From the NCBI GenBank assembly GCA_023129165.1, contig JAGMCL010000056.1:1-64000 (forward strand): a stretch of 64,000 nucleotides of DNA, given 5' to 3'. Below the pieces are notes generated by a model. The model was not told the DNA's origin and did not search any database. It saw only the letters and a list, made by a program, of their open reading frames with translations. This stretch comes from Caldifarciminota bacterium. Its GTDB lineage: Bacteria > Hydrothermota > UBA3073. Position 1 is the first letter of the stretch; each line of letters starts with the position of its first letter. This document shows, piece after piece, positions 46,438 through 54,930 of this stretch. Made by a program: the position numbers and the translations under genes.

Positions 46438-47271
46438 CTATTTAGAGATTATTTTCTTCTCCCTTCTCTCAGCCCAGAATCCTATATTTGCCAGGATTAT
46501 TAAGATAACAATAAGAAGGTGAACCATAGACTGGGGAACGATGAGTTCTGTACCAAGCTCCTTAATATTTAGAAGTCGTTCATACTCTGCTGCCCCTCTC
46601 ACACCTACAAGTAATCCACAGAGCTGTTTAGAATCGAGAAAGGGATACATAGCAGAAGAGACTATTGCAGAAGAGCAGAATCCTATATAGGTCCCGTAGA
46701 CACCCTGTACAAATCTAAGCCAGTCTTCAGATGGCCAATAGGCAATTGCGCAAACCATATAGATATCATGGATATCCTCTATATCTTTCATTACCGGGAT
46801 GCTGTCAATTGGAGTTCCTTTTATATCCTTTTTTACTACACCTTCGATATCCCTTGCCAGTGCCTGTATCATAGCTGCTTCACCAGGAAGGTATCCAAAA
46901 TTACACCAGTCTATTCCATATTCCTTCTTATATTTCTTTGCTACCTTCTGTGCAACTTCTCTACCAAATCCTGTGCCCTGGGGAATTCTTGACATAATAG
47001 CAAATTTAGTACCCTTCCTCATAAGGTGTTCCATTACCGCCTCTGTTTGTGGCCAGTTCTCTCCTCTGTTTCCTGCATCCCAGGTACAGTCAAGGAGAAT
47101 GATTTTGTCCTCAGGGCATTGCTCAATTATTGTATATACACCATTCGTTTCCCGACTTATAAATATTGGAAAGTGAATCTTAACAATGAATGGTAAAACT
47201 ACTGCAATAACGACCAGAAGGTATATAAGCCTTCTGTCGATTTTACCAAGTATTACAAGGAATTTTCTCAT
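46438..47271 (-). CDS. Uncharacterised membrane-anchored protein with large extracytoplasmic domain
   Basis: N- and C-terminal TM; ILLDCTWDAGNRGENWPQTEAVMEHLMRKGTKFAIMS...YLPGEAAMIQALARDIEGV; start in ATGA overlap with 47268. Confidence 0.7.
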   Translation of the reverse strand: MRKFLVILGKIDRRLIYLLVVIAVVLPFIVKIHFPIFISRETNGVYTIIEQCPEDKIILLDCTWDAGNRGENWPQTEAVMEHLMRKGTKFAIMSRIPQGTGFGREVAQKVAKKYKKEYGIDWCNFGYLPGEAAMIQALARDIEGVVKKDIKGTPIDSIPVMKDIEDIHDIYMVCAIAYWPSEDWLRFVQGVYGTYIGFCSSAIVSSAMYPFLDSKQLCGLLVGVRGAAEYERLLNIKELGTELIVPQSMVHLLIVILIILANIGFWAERREKKIISK

Positions 47272-47933
47272 TTCAGTTCCATACCTTTCTCTAAAGATAA
47301 CCATATACGCAAAGCCATTGCAATCATTCCCATATATATGCCGAACATAACAGCACGATATGCTGCAGTATTGGCTATCCAGAGAAGCCATGCAGATACC
47401 CTTGGAAGTTGGATAACAGGTGGTAAGGCTTTTGTCATCCACAATCCGATGGGGACCTGTCCCAACATTATTATACAGGCAGAAACTACCATCACTGTTG
47501 CTTCCAAGGTTTTTACTCTCATTGCTCTATATGCAGAAGTAACCATGAAAAGGGCAAGCAATGAGAATATTGTGGCACCTATAGGCATATACATATAAGT
47601 GAAAAGAATTCCATAAAAACGCTTTACTAGAGATGTGGGGTGATAAGTATCTGTAAAGCAAGCAATAATCATTGCGAACATCGCAATAAAGAACGCTGCA
47701 CTATATATCCAACCTGGTTTCAGTTTCTTAATCTTTTTACCATGAGATATAGAAAGGTTAATAAGACCCAACCCAACGGCAAATGCACCTAATACCATGA
47801 TGAGATTTCCCATAGGAACTATGAAGGAAGAGAGATATGTGGAATGACCATTAATCTGTTCGGGTAGCACAAACTCCAGGAAGTAGTACAGTCCTCCTAA
47901 AAAGGTGATTATTTTTACTATTTTCACTTTCAT
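47268..47933 (-). CDS. Uncharacterised polytopic membrane protein
   Basis: Six or so hydrophobic segments; overlaps next gene by 4 bp. Confidence 0.7.
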   Translation of the reverse strand: MKVKIVKIITFLGGLYYFLEFVLPEQINGHSTYLSSFIVPMGNLIMVLGAFAVGLGLINLSISHGKKIKKLKPGWIYSAAFFIAMFAMIIACFTDTYHPTSLVKRFYGILFTYMYMPIGATIFSLLALFMVTSAYRAMRVKTLEATVMVVSACIIMLGQVPIGLWMTKALPPVIQLPRVSAWLLWIANTAAYRAVMFGIYMGMIAMALRIWLSLEKGMELK

Positions 47934-47947
47934 ATTTTATCTTTTCA

Positions 47948-48105
47948 GGACGCAGATTTTCGCAGATTATTAAGATTTTTTATATTTCTTAAAATTTATT
48001 ATATACTATATTTACAATTATAAAAAAAAAGAGGCAATTATGTTTTTTATAGTTAATTATTTATAGTTAAATTTTTATCCTGTATATCTGCGTTCATCTG
48101 CGTCC
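47948..48105. repeat. Inverted-repeat element GGACGCAGATNNNNGCAGAT...ATCTGCNNNNATCTGCGTCC, uninterrupted copy
   Basis: Left GGACGCAGATTTTCGCAGAT; right ATCTGCGTTCATCTGCGTCC. Confidence 0.88.
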
Positions 48106-48112
48106 AACATAT

Positions 48113-48892
48113 TTACAAAGATAGCAATTTTACAAACCATCCAGAACTAATTGTTGCAAATATGATTCCTATAACCAGAAGTATAAATACAACGATCTTT
48201 CCTATATCCTGTCCCACTACACTTCCTTTTATAATAGGTTCGTCAGAAAGATATGCAGATGCAGCATACAATTCTTCGCCTATAAGTGTATAATCACAGG
48301 TTACAAGGAAGAAAGGGATTTGGAAATATGAGTCAGATGCAGCTATCTGGATTGCTCCTAAATTTCTACCTGTTTCAGCAATAATAAGAGATTCAAAGCC
48401 ATACATGCCAAAGAAAAAGTGTGCTCCTGTATTCTCTCTTATCATAGTGCCTGCCACTGCAGAGCCCCATGTTGATTGGTTATCTGAGTAGAATCTGATG
48501 TTAGTCGCATCGAATAAATCAGGTCTACCACCTAATTCGTAAGCATCCCTTACATACTCCTCAACAACCGGATAGATTTCGGGTCTGAATATTGGAACAA
48601 TGGTTTTGATACCATAACTTGCCGCAAGTTTAACCACACGCGATAGAACAGAGAGAGAGGCAAGGGTGGGGGCATCGAAACTTCCAAGACCAAGACTGAA
48701 TAAAATAGGACTTCCGAGTTCTGTTGCTCGACCTACTGCCTCATCAACTGCCTCAAGCCCTGGAAGTCGACGTAAAAAGAGTTTGCGTCCTATTTTAGCG
48801 GAAAATATCTTATAGAGTATGGCAAAACATATTCCAAATAAGAGTATTCTTACTGTCCAGGTTGCATGCTCCATAGTAATATTAAGAATCAA
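48113..48892 (-). CDS. DUF6754-like membrane protein
   Basis: LPGLEAVDEAVGRATELGSPILFSLGLGSFDAPTLASLSVLSRVVKLAASYGIKTIVPIFRPEIYPVVEEYVRDAY. Confidence 0.72.
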   Translation of the reverse strand: MILNITMEHATWTVRILLFGICFAILYKIFSAKIGRKLFLRRLPGLEAVDEAVGRATELGSPILFSLGLGSFDAPTLASLSVLSRVVKLAASYGIKTIVPIFRPEIYPVVEEYVRDAYELGGRPDLFDATNIRFYSDNQSTWGSAVAGTMIRENTGAHFFFGMYGFESLIIAETGRNLGAIQIAASDSYFQIPFFLVTCDYTLIGEELYAASAYLSDEPIIKGSVVGQDIGKIVVFILLVIGIIFATISSGWFVKLLSL

Positions 48893-48904
48893 AAATGTTC
48901 TTTA

Positions 48905-49106
48905 GGACGTCCCGCCGATGGCGGGATCCCGCCAGAGGCGGTGACAGATTTTCGAAGATTATTAAGATTTTTTTTCTTTTTTTTAATTATTTAAAAATGT
49001 ATTAATTTTTTTATCCTGTATATCTGCGTTTACCCTGTTAAATATGCTGCTACCAATAATCGCTTAATCAAATTCTACATTTATTTAACAGGGTGAATCT
49101 GCGTCC
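48905..49106. repeat. Second copy of the GGACGCAGAT inverted-repeat element, interrupted at both ends by palindromic inserts
   Basis: Insert 48910-48944 (TCCCGCCGATGGCGGGATCCCGCCAGAGGCGGTGA) and insert 49031-49096 with CCCTGTTAAATA/TATTTAACAGGG stem. Confidence 0.88.
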
Positions 49107-50620
49107 AAAATTTTTACAAATCCTCCCTGCTCTACCTGAACAGGATTTGAGAACTTTTTCTTAGATTTGAGGGTGAAATCTCTATTATATACCTCCATAA
49201 CCTTTAAATCGTCTGGAATTTCGAGATAGATTTTATTTGCCTCTGTTCCATTGAGAATATAAAGTTCTTTTAAATTTACGAATTTCAATGATACTGGTTT
49301 GTAAAGGGCATAGATTGCCTTCTTTCCTTTCCTTGCTCCAAGATATGAACCATCTATGGACGCATCAAAATCACCAAATAGTATATCCCTGTATTGTCTG
49401 TGGAAACCAACCCAGTTTTTGATAATATTTTTTACCTCTCCGGTGAGTTTCTCAAGATCTATGGATATAGTGGGTACGAAAAATACAGAAAATATCATAT
49501 GCTTAGCTATATTTTCTAATTTTTCGTCCTTATGCCAGTAAATATAGTCTGTATGCGTGGGAACATCTGGTGTAAATGCTCTAAGGCGTATACAGTTTTC
49601 AAGGTTTTTCTCGAAGTCTAGTGGTGTATCAAACCCACGATATACTGCGCCTACTTGTAGACCGAAAAGATTTGCGTAATTCTGTCTGAATTCAAATAGG
49701 AGATTCTTTCCAATTTTCGGAAGTCCCTTATAAAAATCTAAAAGCCCATCTCCAACTGGTAGGGCATCTACGAAGTCTATTTTAAACCCATCCAGTTTAT
49801 TCTCGTTATATAAAGAATTCATTTTGTCAAGGATGTAATTCAGCGCCTTTTTCTTGGCAGGGGAGAGCCATTTTACTCCATAACTCTCCTTACCAATGAG
49901 ATGAGAGCCTAAATTATTATATGTCTTCGATTGTTTTCCCACCATAAACGGTGCAATCCACAGAAGGAGTCTCATGTCCATATCCCTGAGTTCTCTTGCA
50001 AGTTTAATCATCTGGGGGAATTTTTTCTTTGATACCATCCAGTCGCCTGTTTGAGCGTAACTTCCCCATTTTCCCCTTTTATCAAAAAACCATCCATCAT
50101 CTATAATAAAGGTAGTTAGTCCAAGTTCCTTTGCGATTTTTGCATTTTTAAGGCACCAATTCTGATTTACTGTATGATGAATACCATACCAGCTGCAAAA
50201 GACAGGTTCATAAGCTTCTTTTGGAAATTGAGGTGGATTCATTCCTACAGCTTCTCTATATTCTTTAATAGAGTAAATCCAGGAGTTTCTGTCTTCTGTT
50301 TTGTATATGTGAATTTTATCCTTTTTCCTCATATTCATCTCAATTTTATAGTTACCATTCTCCTCATTTAGAGATATTTTTACCTTAAGATGTCTGTCCT
50401 GTTCAATAAGTCCAATAGCAAATCTTACCCTTTCATCTCGTGAAAGGAAAAGTATGAGAGGAATACCCTTATGAGGTCCTGTTTCAAATTCATATCCCCA
50501 GGGAAGTCTCTTATAACCAGAAGATGTGAATATTATAGCAACATCCAGTATAGGAACCTCGAAAATGAATTTCTTCCCTTCTATTAAATTTATTCCATCC
50601 TTAAGATTTTTCAATTCCAT
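49085..50620 (-). CDS. Alpha-galactosidase, GH36-like
   Basis: PVFCSWYGIHHTVNQNW..LGLTTFIIDDGWFFDKRGKWGSYAQTGDWMVSKKKFP; LDGFKIDFVDALP. Confidence 0.85.
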   Translation of the reverse strand: MELKNLKDGINLIEGKKFIFEVPILDVAIIFTSSGYKRLPWGYEFETGPHKGIPLILFLSRDERVRFAIGLIEQDRHLKVKISLNEENGNYKIEMNMRKKDKIHIYKTEDRNSWIYSIKEYREAVGMNPPQFPKEAYEPVFCSWYGIHHTVNQNWCLKNAKIAKELGLTTFIIDDGWFFDKRGKWGSYAQTGDWMVSKKKFPQMIKLARELRDMDMRLLLWIAPFMVGKQSKTYNNLGSHLIGKESYGVKWLSPAKKKALNYILDKMNSLYNENKLDGFKIDFVDALPVGDGLLDFYKGLPKIGKNLLFEFRQNYANLFGLQVGAVYRGFDTPLDFEKNLENCIRLRAFTPDVPTHTDYIYWHKDEKLENIAKHMIFSVFFVPTISIDLEKLTGEVKNIIKNWVGFHRQYRDILFGDFDASIDGSYLGARKGKKAIYALYKPVSLKFVNLKELYILNGTEANKIYLEIPDDLKVMEVYNRDFTLKSKKKFSNPVQVEQGGFVKILDADSPC

Positions 50621-50745
50621 CAGGGCCTCCTGAGTTATATTGAGATTTAGAATTCTCTATATATATATTATACCAAGAAATACTGCTTGTCAACTAAAAT
50701 GTGAGAAAATAACATCTTCTCTGAAGATGTGTTAACTGGTTACAA

Positions 50746-51354
50746 TCATCTCTGGTGAGCGGAGATTGTATGTGTTTTGTTTTTTAGAACGCGGTTAATC
50801 CCCGTTAAATATCTCTTCGCTTCGGATTTGCAATCGTCGCAGAGGTTCAGATTAAATACACCGGATGTCCAGAAGAATGGTATCGACTTATTCATAACAC
50901 ATCTTGTTCCGTTCTTGTGGTCTTTCGCACCGAGGTTATGGCAGATCTCATGCTTGGTAATATTTGCCTCGGGCCAATCGCAAAGCCACCATTTTGGGTT
51001 TGGATCTATAAGGCAATACTTACCCCCAAGATAGGCTATGCCATTGTGTTCATCATATATATCGGTTATTCCAAGGACTATTCCCTTGGGGTCCGGGAAT
51101 TGTCTCGATAGGTCCGCAAGTAGGTCGGTGGTGTCTGAAACGACCCACCTGCACCCTTTAAGCTCTATATTGACTACGATGCCCAATTCATCCTCGAGGG
51201 AAGAGTCTACCCTACTCATAAATTTGTCCGTATACACAAATGCATTCTCATCACGCCCCTCACACCAGACCTTATAGCTCTGATCCCAGACAACATCTAT
51301 CCTAATCTCTCCCTCACGATAGAATGTTACTAGTATGAGAAGAAAAAGAACCAT
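50746..51354 (-). CDS. Secreted zinc metalloprotease-like protein (metzincin/archaemetzincin-like motif)
   Basis: ITKHEICHNLGAKDHKNGTRCVMN HExxHxxGxxDH; N-terminal hydrophobic segment. Confidence 0.7.
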   Translation of the reverse strand: MVLFLLILVTFYREGEIRIDVVWDQSYKVWCEGRDENAFVYTDKFMSRVDSSLEDELGIVVNIELKGCRWVVSDTTDLLADLSRQFPDPKGIVLGITDIYDEHNGIAYLGGKYCLIDPNPKWWLCDWPEANITKHEICHNLGAKDHKNGTRCVMNKSIPFFWTSGVFNLNLCDDCKSEAKRYLTGINRVLKNKTHTISAHQR

Positions 51355-51363
51355 AATTTAATG

Positions 51364-51579
51364 TTATCTATGTAAAAGGTCACATGCCATCAGCAAAAAG
51401 ACACTCGATGTCCAGGTAAAAGCGGGGTCACAATATCCTTCACCGGTAATGGCGTCGTAGTTTTCGTATATTCCCTCCTTTCCATTCACCATATTGCAGA
51501 AACTCAGCAGCTTGCTACTGCATGCATCACCAAGGTAATGTCTACCTGACGGTAGGCAGGCACTCCAGTTTTGGCCCAC
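51364..51579 (-). pseudogene. C-terminal remnant of a glycoside hydrolase (GH63/mannosylglycerate-hydrolase-like tail)
   Basis: KEGIYENYDAITGEGYCDPAFTWTSSVFLLMACDLL; no upstream catalytic domain, 5' part is repeat sequence. Confidence 0.6.
51515..51565. repeat. GCACTCC hairpin element (copy with GGTAGGCAGG hairpin)
   Basis: CAGCTTGCTACTGCATGCATCACCAAGGTAATGTCTACCTGACGGTAGGCAGGCACTCCAG. Confidence 0.7.
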
Positions 51580-51591
51580 TTTGTTTAATTG

Positions 51592-53868
51592 CTACTGCGA
51601 CTGACATAAGGGTGTCGTGATTTTTTCTCCTGTGATTTTCTTCATACTTCCTCTAACACCAATTTCTACTTCTTCTCCATCTTTTGTCCATGCTGTCAAG
51701 GTCTTGTGAGTTATTTCCACAATTATCCCTTTACCTTGCCATCTTATGCCAAATTTGAGTTTTTGCCATTCCTTAGGTAGGTGAGGGTCGAAATATAAAT
51801 GTCCACCTTGAATACGCATACCAGCAAATCCGTTTACTACCGCCTGCCATGTGCCCCCTGCAGAGGCTGCATGAAAGCCAGATGCAGTGTTTCCATGGGA
51901 ATCATCTAAATCGATACGGGCACTCTTAAGAAAATGTTGATATGCAATATCTGGGTATCCAATCTTACTCGCCACTATGGAAGAGACACTTGGACCCAAC
52001 GATGAGCGGTAAGCTGTGTATGGCTCATAAAAATCGAAGTTTCTTTTCTTCTCATCAGTAGAGAATCGATCGCCCAAAAGATAGTGTAGTAAGACCACAT
52101 CAGGTTGTTTTATTACTCTCGTCCTTTGTAATTTTCCCCAATCCCTCCACTCGGATGGAATTTTGGGAAATCCCTTTCGGGATGGTTCTAACTGTAGCTC
52201 TTTTAGATTGAAATAACCCTCAAATTGCTCATAGATTCCGCTTTTCTCATCATAAAGAATCAAAATTTTATCCGCAATTTCATGCCATCTTTCCACTTCA
52301 TTTGATGTCACTTTGAGTTTCTTCACAACATCAGAGGCCTTGAATTTCTTTGCATAATCTGCCGCAGTCTTCAGGTTCCACTTAGCCATAAAATTGGTAT
52401 AAGCCTCATTATTACAGTGCTCGTGAATCTCATCCGGGCCTATCACCCTTTCGATAACATACCTTTTTATCTTTTTGTCAAAATGGGCTCGTGAAGCCCA
52501 AAATCTGGCAGTTTCAACTAAAATCTCAAGTCCATAATGTAGTAAAAATTCTCTATCCTGTGTAGCTTTATAATAATACTCAACTCCATAAGTTACATCA
52601 GCCACCACATGATGTTCCTCTTCTGGTATATGAATTGTAATGGTTTCACCAAATGGAGATCCGAGTTCCTTTGGACAAACTTCAGTTCCCTCATCAGCAC
52701 TCTGCCAAGCAAATTGTGCTCCTCCGAAACCACTGAGTTTAGCATTCTTTCGTGCGCCATCCAATGTATTATATCTATACATCAAAAGTGCTTTTGCAGT
52801 AGTAGGATCTGTGTAGATAAAGAACGGCAACATATAAATTTCAGTATCCCAGAAAGCATGACCCCAATACCCTTCTCCATGTAAGCCTTTGGCTCCAATA
52901 CTCACTTTTTCATCTTCAGGATTTGCACATTGAATAAGATGAAATAGGTTAAATCTTAGAGACTTTTGCGCAAGTTCATTCCCTTCAATCTCTATAGATA
53001 CGTTCTCCCATTTCTTCCACCATGCAAGAACATGTGTACTTTCAATCTCTCTGTATCCACGAACCACAATCTCTTCCAATTTATCTAACGCTGACTTTCT
53101 TACATCCTTTGTATCACGTGAGGTATAAAAGGTAGCATATTTACAAAACTCATATTCTTTTCCCATTTCTGCATGAAAAGTCAGCACATTGGATATGTAA
53201 TCCCTATCATATTTTACATCTTGTCTGTAGGTCGTATTCAAGCTAATATTTGTAGCTTCTCCAACAATGATATTACTGCCATGGGTCTTCATCTCAAGGT
53301 ATATGCTATGACCTGCTTCCTCTCGCTTCACAAGTTCAAAATGCTTATTTTTGAGCTGATTGGTAAACCCAGTGGAGCTGAAGACATATCCATTGATTCC
53401 TCCCTCCATGATTATATTGCCACTGTAGTTTTCTGGCATCAATCTCCCATAAACGAGACCCTCGTGTTTTTCTTCAAGATGTACAAGCCTCACCGTTTCA
53501 ACCCTTGTGATTTTCCTTTTCGGGCTTTTCCATCTTATCCTTTCGTACAGGATTCCCTGGCGCATATCCAATGTCCTCTTATATTCTAAAAGTTTTCCTT
53601 TCTCAAAACTGATTGTCTCGTTATCGGCCGTTAATTTCAGGTTGGTCCAATCTGGGGCATTAGCAAGGGAAGTCTTTACCTCCAATGTTCGATCGAAGAC
53701 ACCCGCAAAATATGTTACTGGATGACCATATCGTGTCTCCCATACCAAATTTCCACGCACCCCAATATAGCCATTAGCAAGAGTAAAGAGAGTCTCGTAG
53801 AATTGCGTCTTCTCGGGTTCATATCTTTCTTGGGTAATACACCATGAATCATAGGATAGTCCCAACAT
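51592..53868 (-). CDS. Family 65 glycoside hydrolase/phosphorylase (maltose/kojibiose/trehalose phosphorylase type)
   Basis: YETLFTLANGYIGVRGN; GYWGHAFWDTEIYMLPFFIYTDP; VIGPDEIHEHCNNEAYTNFMAKW; KQPDVVLLHYLL. Confidence 0.95.
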   Translation of the reverse strand: MLGLSYDSWCITQERYEPEKTQFYETLFTLANGYIGVRGNLVWETRYGHPVTYFAGVFDRTLEVKTSLANAPDWTNLKLTADNETISFEKGKLLEYKRTLDMRQGILYERIRWKSPKRKITRVETVRLVHLEEKHEGLVYGRLMPENYSGNIIMEGGINGYVFSSTGFTNQLKNKHFELVKREEAGHSIYLEMKTHGSNIIVGEATNISLNTTYRQDVKYDRDYISNVLTFHAEMGKEYEFCKYATFYTSRDTKDVRKSALDKLEEIVVRGYREIESTHVLAWWKKWENVSIEIEGNELAQKSLRFNLFHLIQCANPEDEKVSIGAKGLHGEGYWGHAFWDTEIYMLPFFIYTDPTTAKALLMYRYNTLDGARKNAKLSGFGGAQFAWQSADEGTEVCPKELGSPFGETITIHIPEEEHHVVADVTYGVEYYYKATQDREFLLHYGLEILVETARFWASRAHFDKKIKRYVIERVIGPDEIHEHCNNEAYTNFMAKWNLKTAADYAKKFKASDVVKKLKVTSNEVERWHEIADKILILYDEKSGIYEQFEGYFNLKELQLEPSRKGFPKIPSEWRDWGKLQRTRVIKQPDVVLLHYLLGDRFSTDEKKRNFDFYEPYTAYRSSLGPSVSSIVASKIGYPDIAYQHFLKSARIDLDDSHGNTASGFHAASAGGTWQAVVNGFAGMRIQGGHLYFDPHLPKEWQKLKFGIRWQGKGIIVEITHKTLTAWTKDGEEVEIGVRGSMKKITGEKITTPLCQSQ

Positions 53869-54643
53869 CTACACCTCCCTTTTCGATAAATCTCCGTTTT
53901 AGATCTTCATATGTTAGTTCATTTAGATTGTTTACTATCACATCGGCACCAGCTTCTAATAAATCCTGAAATCTACCCATCCTTATTACTCCCACGGCAA
54001 ACATCCCAATATTCTTTGCTGAAATAATCCCGATGGGTGCATCTTCGAAGACAATGAAATGTTTTGTACTGTAACTTTCTTTCAATCTTGTCGAAGCATA
54101 CTTGAGTAATTCCATTTTATTGTCTTTTAAACCGCAGATATCTACATCAAATATAGAGTATAGTGTATCAATAGAAGCAATAAAATCATATCTTTTACCT
54201 ATCTTTTCCTGTAAGGTTTTAAGATCAATATTTACAAGCATCGACTTTGCGTTTTTTGAGGATGAGGCAGCCGCCTGCCTTATTCCGTGTGCTTTGCTTT
54301 CCAGAATTAATTTCACTGCATCGTAAAATACGCCAAATTGCTTTTTTGCTATCAATTGTCTTATGAGCTTGTTCTTTTGCGAGCAGAAGTGTTCCAGAAT
54401 CTCCTTACGCTCCTTTTCTGTTCCGGCTCCGAGTTTCTCATAGATGCCGTAGTGTTCAAGTATGTTGTTACCACCTTCATAGCGTGGGCGGGATGCAACC
54501 CAATTCATATAAAACTCTGAAGTAAAGTCCTTTATACCCCACTCATGAGATCTGAGAGTCTCACGCCACGCTTCTTCGTGTGGAGAATCAGCAACCACAC
54601 CGTCTATATCCCAAATAAATCCTACTTCCTTTTCGAAACGCAT
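53849..54643 (-). CDS. HAD-family hydrolase, beta-phosphoglucomutase-like
   Basis: GFIWDIDGVVADSPHEEAW; QAAASSSKNAKSML; FIVFEDAPIGIISAKNIGMFAVGV. Confidence 0.88.
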   Translation of the reverse strand: MRFEKEVGFIWDIDGVVADSPHEEAWRETLRSHEWGIKDFTSEFYMNWVASRPRYEGGNNILEHYGIYEKLGAGTEKERKEILEHFCSQKNKLIRQLIAKKQFGVFYDAVKLILESKAHGIRQAAASSSKNAKSMLVNIDLKTLQEKIGKRYDFIASIDTLYSIFDVDICGLKDNKMELLKYASTRLKESYSTKHFIVFEDAPIGIISAKNIGMFAVGVIRMGRFQDLLEAGADVIVNNLNELTYEDLKRRFIEKGGVDVGTIL

Positions 54644-54676
54644 ATCCAGAATCTCCTTTGAAAAATTTTTAGCACG

Positions 54677-54710
54677 TTCACCCCGCACCTATGCATAGGT
54701 GCGGGGCAGG
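54677..54710. repeat. TTCACCCC...GGGGCAGG hairpin insert with perfect 26-bp palindrome
   Basis: CCCCGCACCTATGCATAGGTGCGGGG at 54681-54706. Confidence 0.92.
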
Positions 54711-54864
54711 GATTTTCGCAGATTGCCAGGATTTTTATAATTTCTTTCGCTCATGTTTGCGGATCTAAAACCTAAGCAAGAGTTCGGAGTACAGTAGCTT
54801 GTTACTGCCTACTTAAATTTTGAACCTTTTCAGACTTCATTTGTAAAAACGCCAATAAGAGCGT

Positions 54865-54930
54865 TGATGAAAATGCATTACCAAGGTAATGCATTTCAAG
54901 CCAAGGTATCAGCAAGCTGATGCACTCCAG
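54865..54930. repeat. GCACTCC hairpin element
   Basis: ATGCATTACCAAGGTAATGCAT and ATCAGCAAGCTGAT hairpins followed by GCACTCCAG. Confidence 0.75.
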
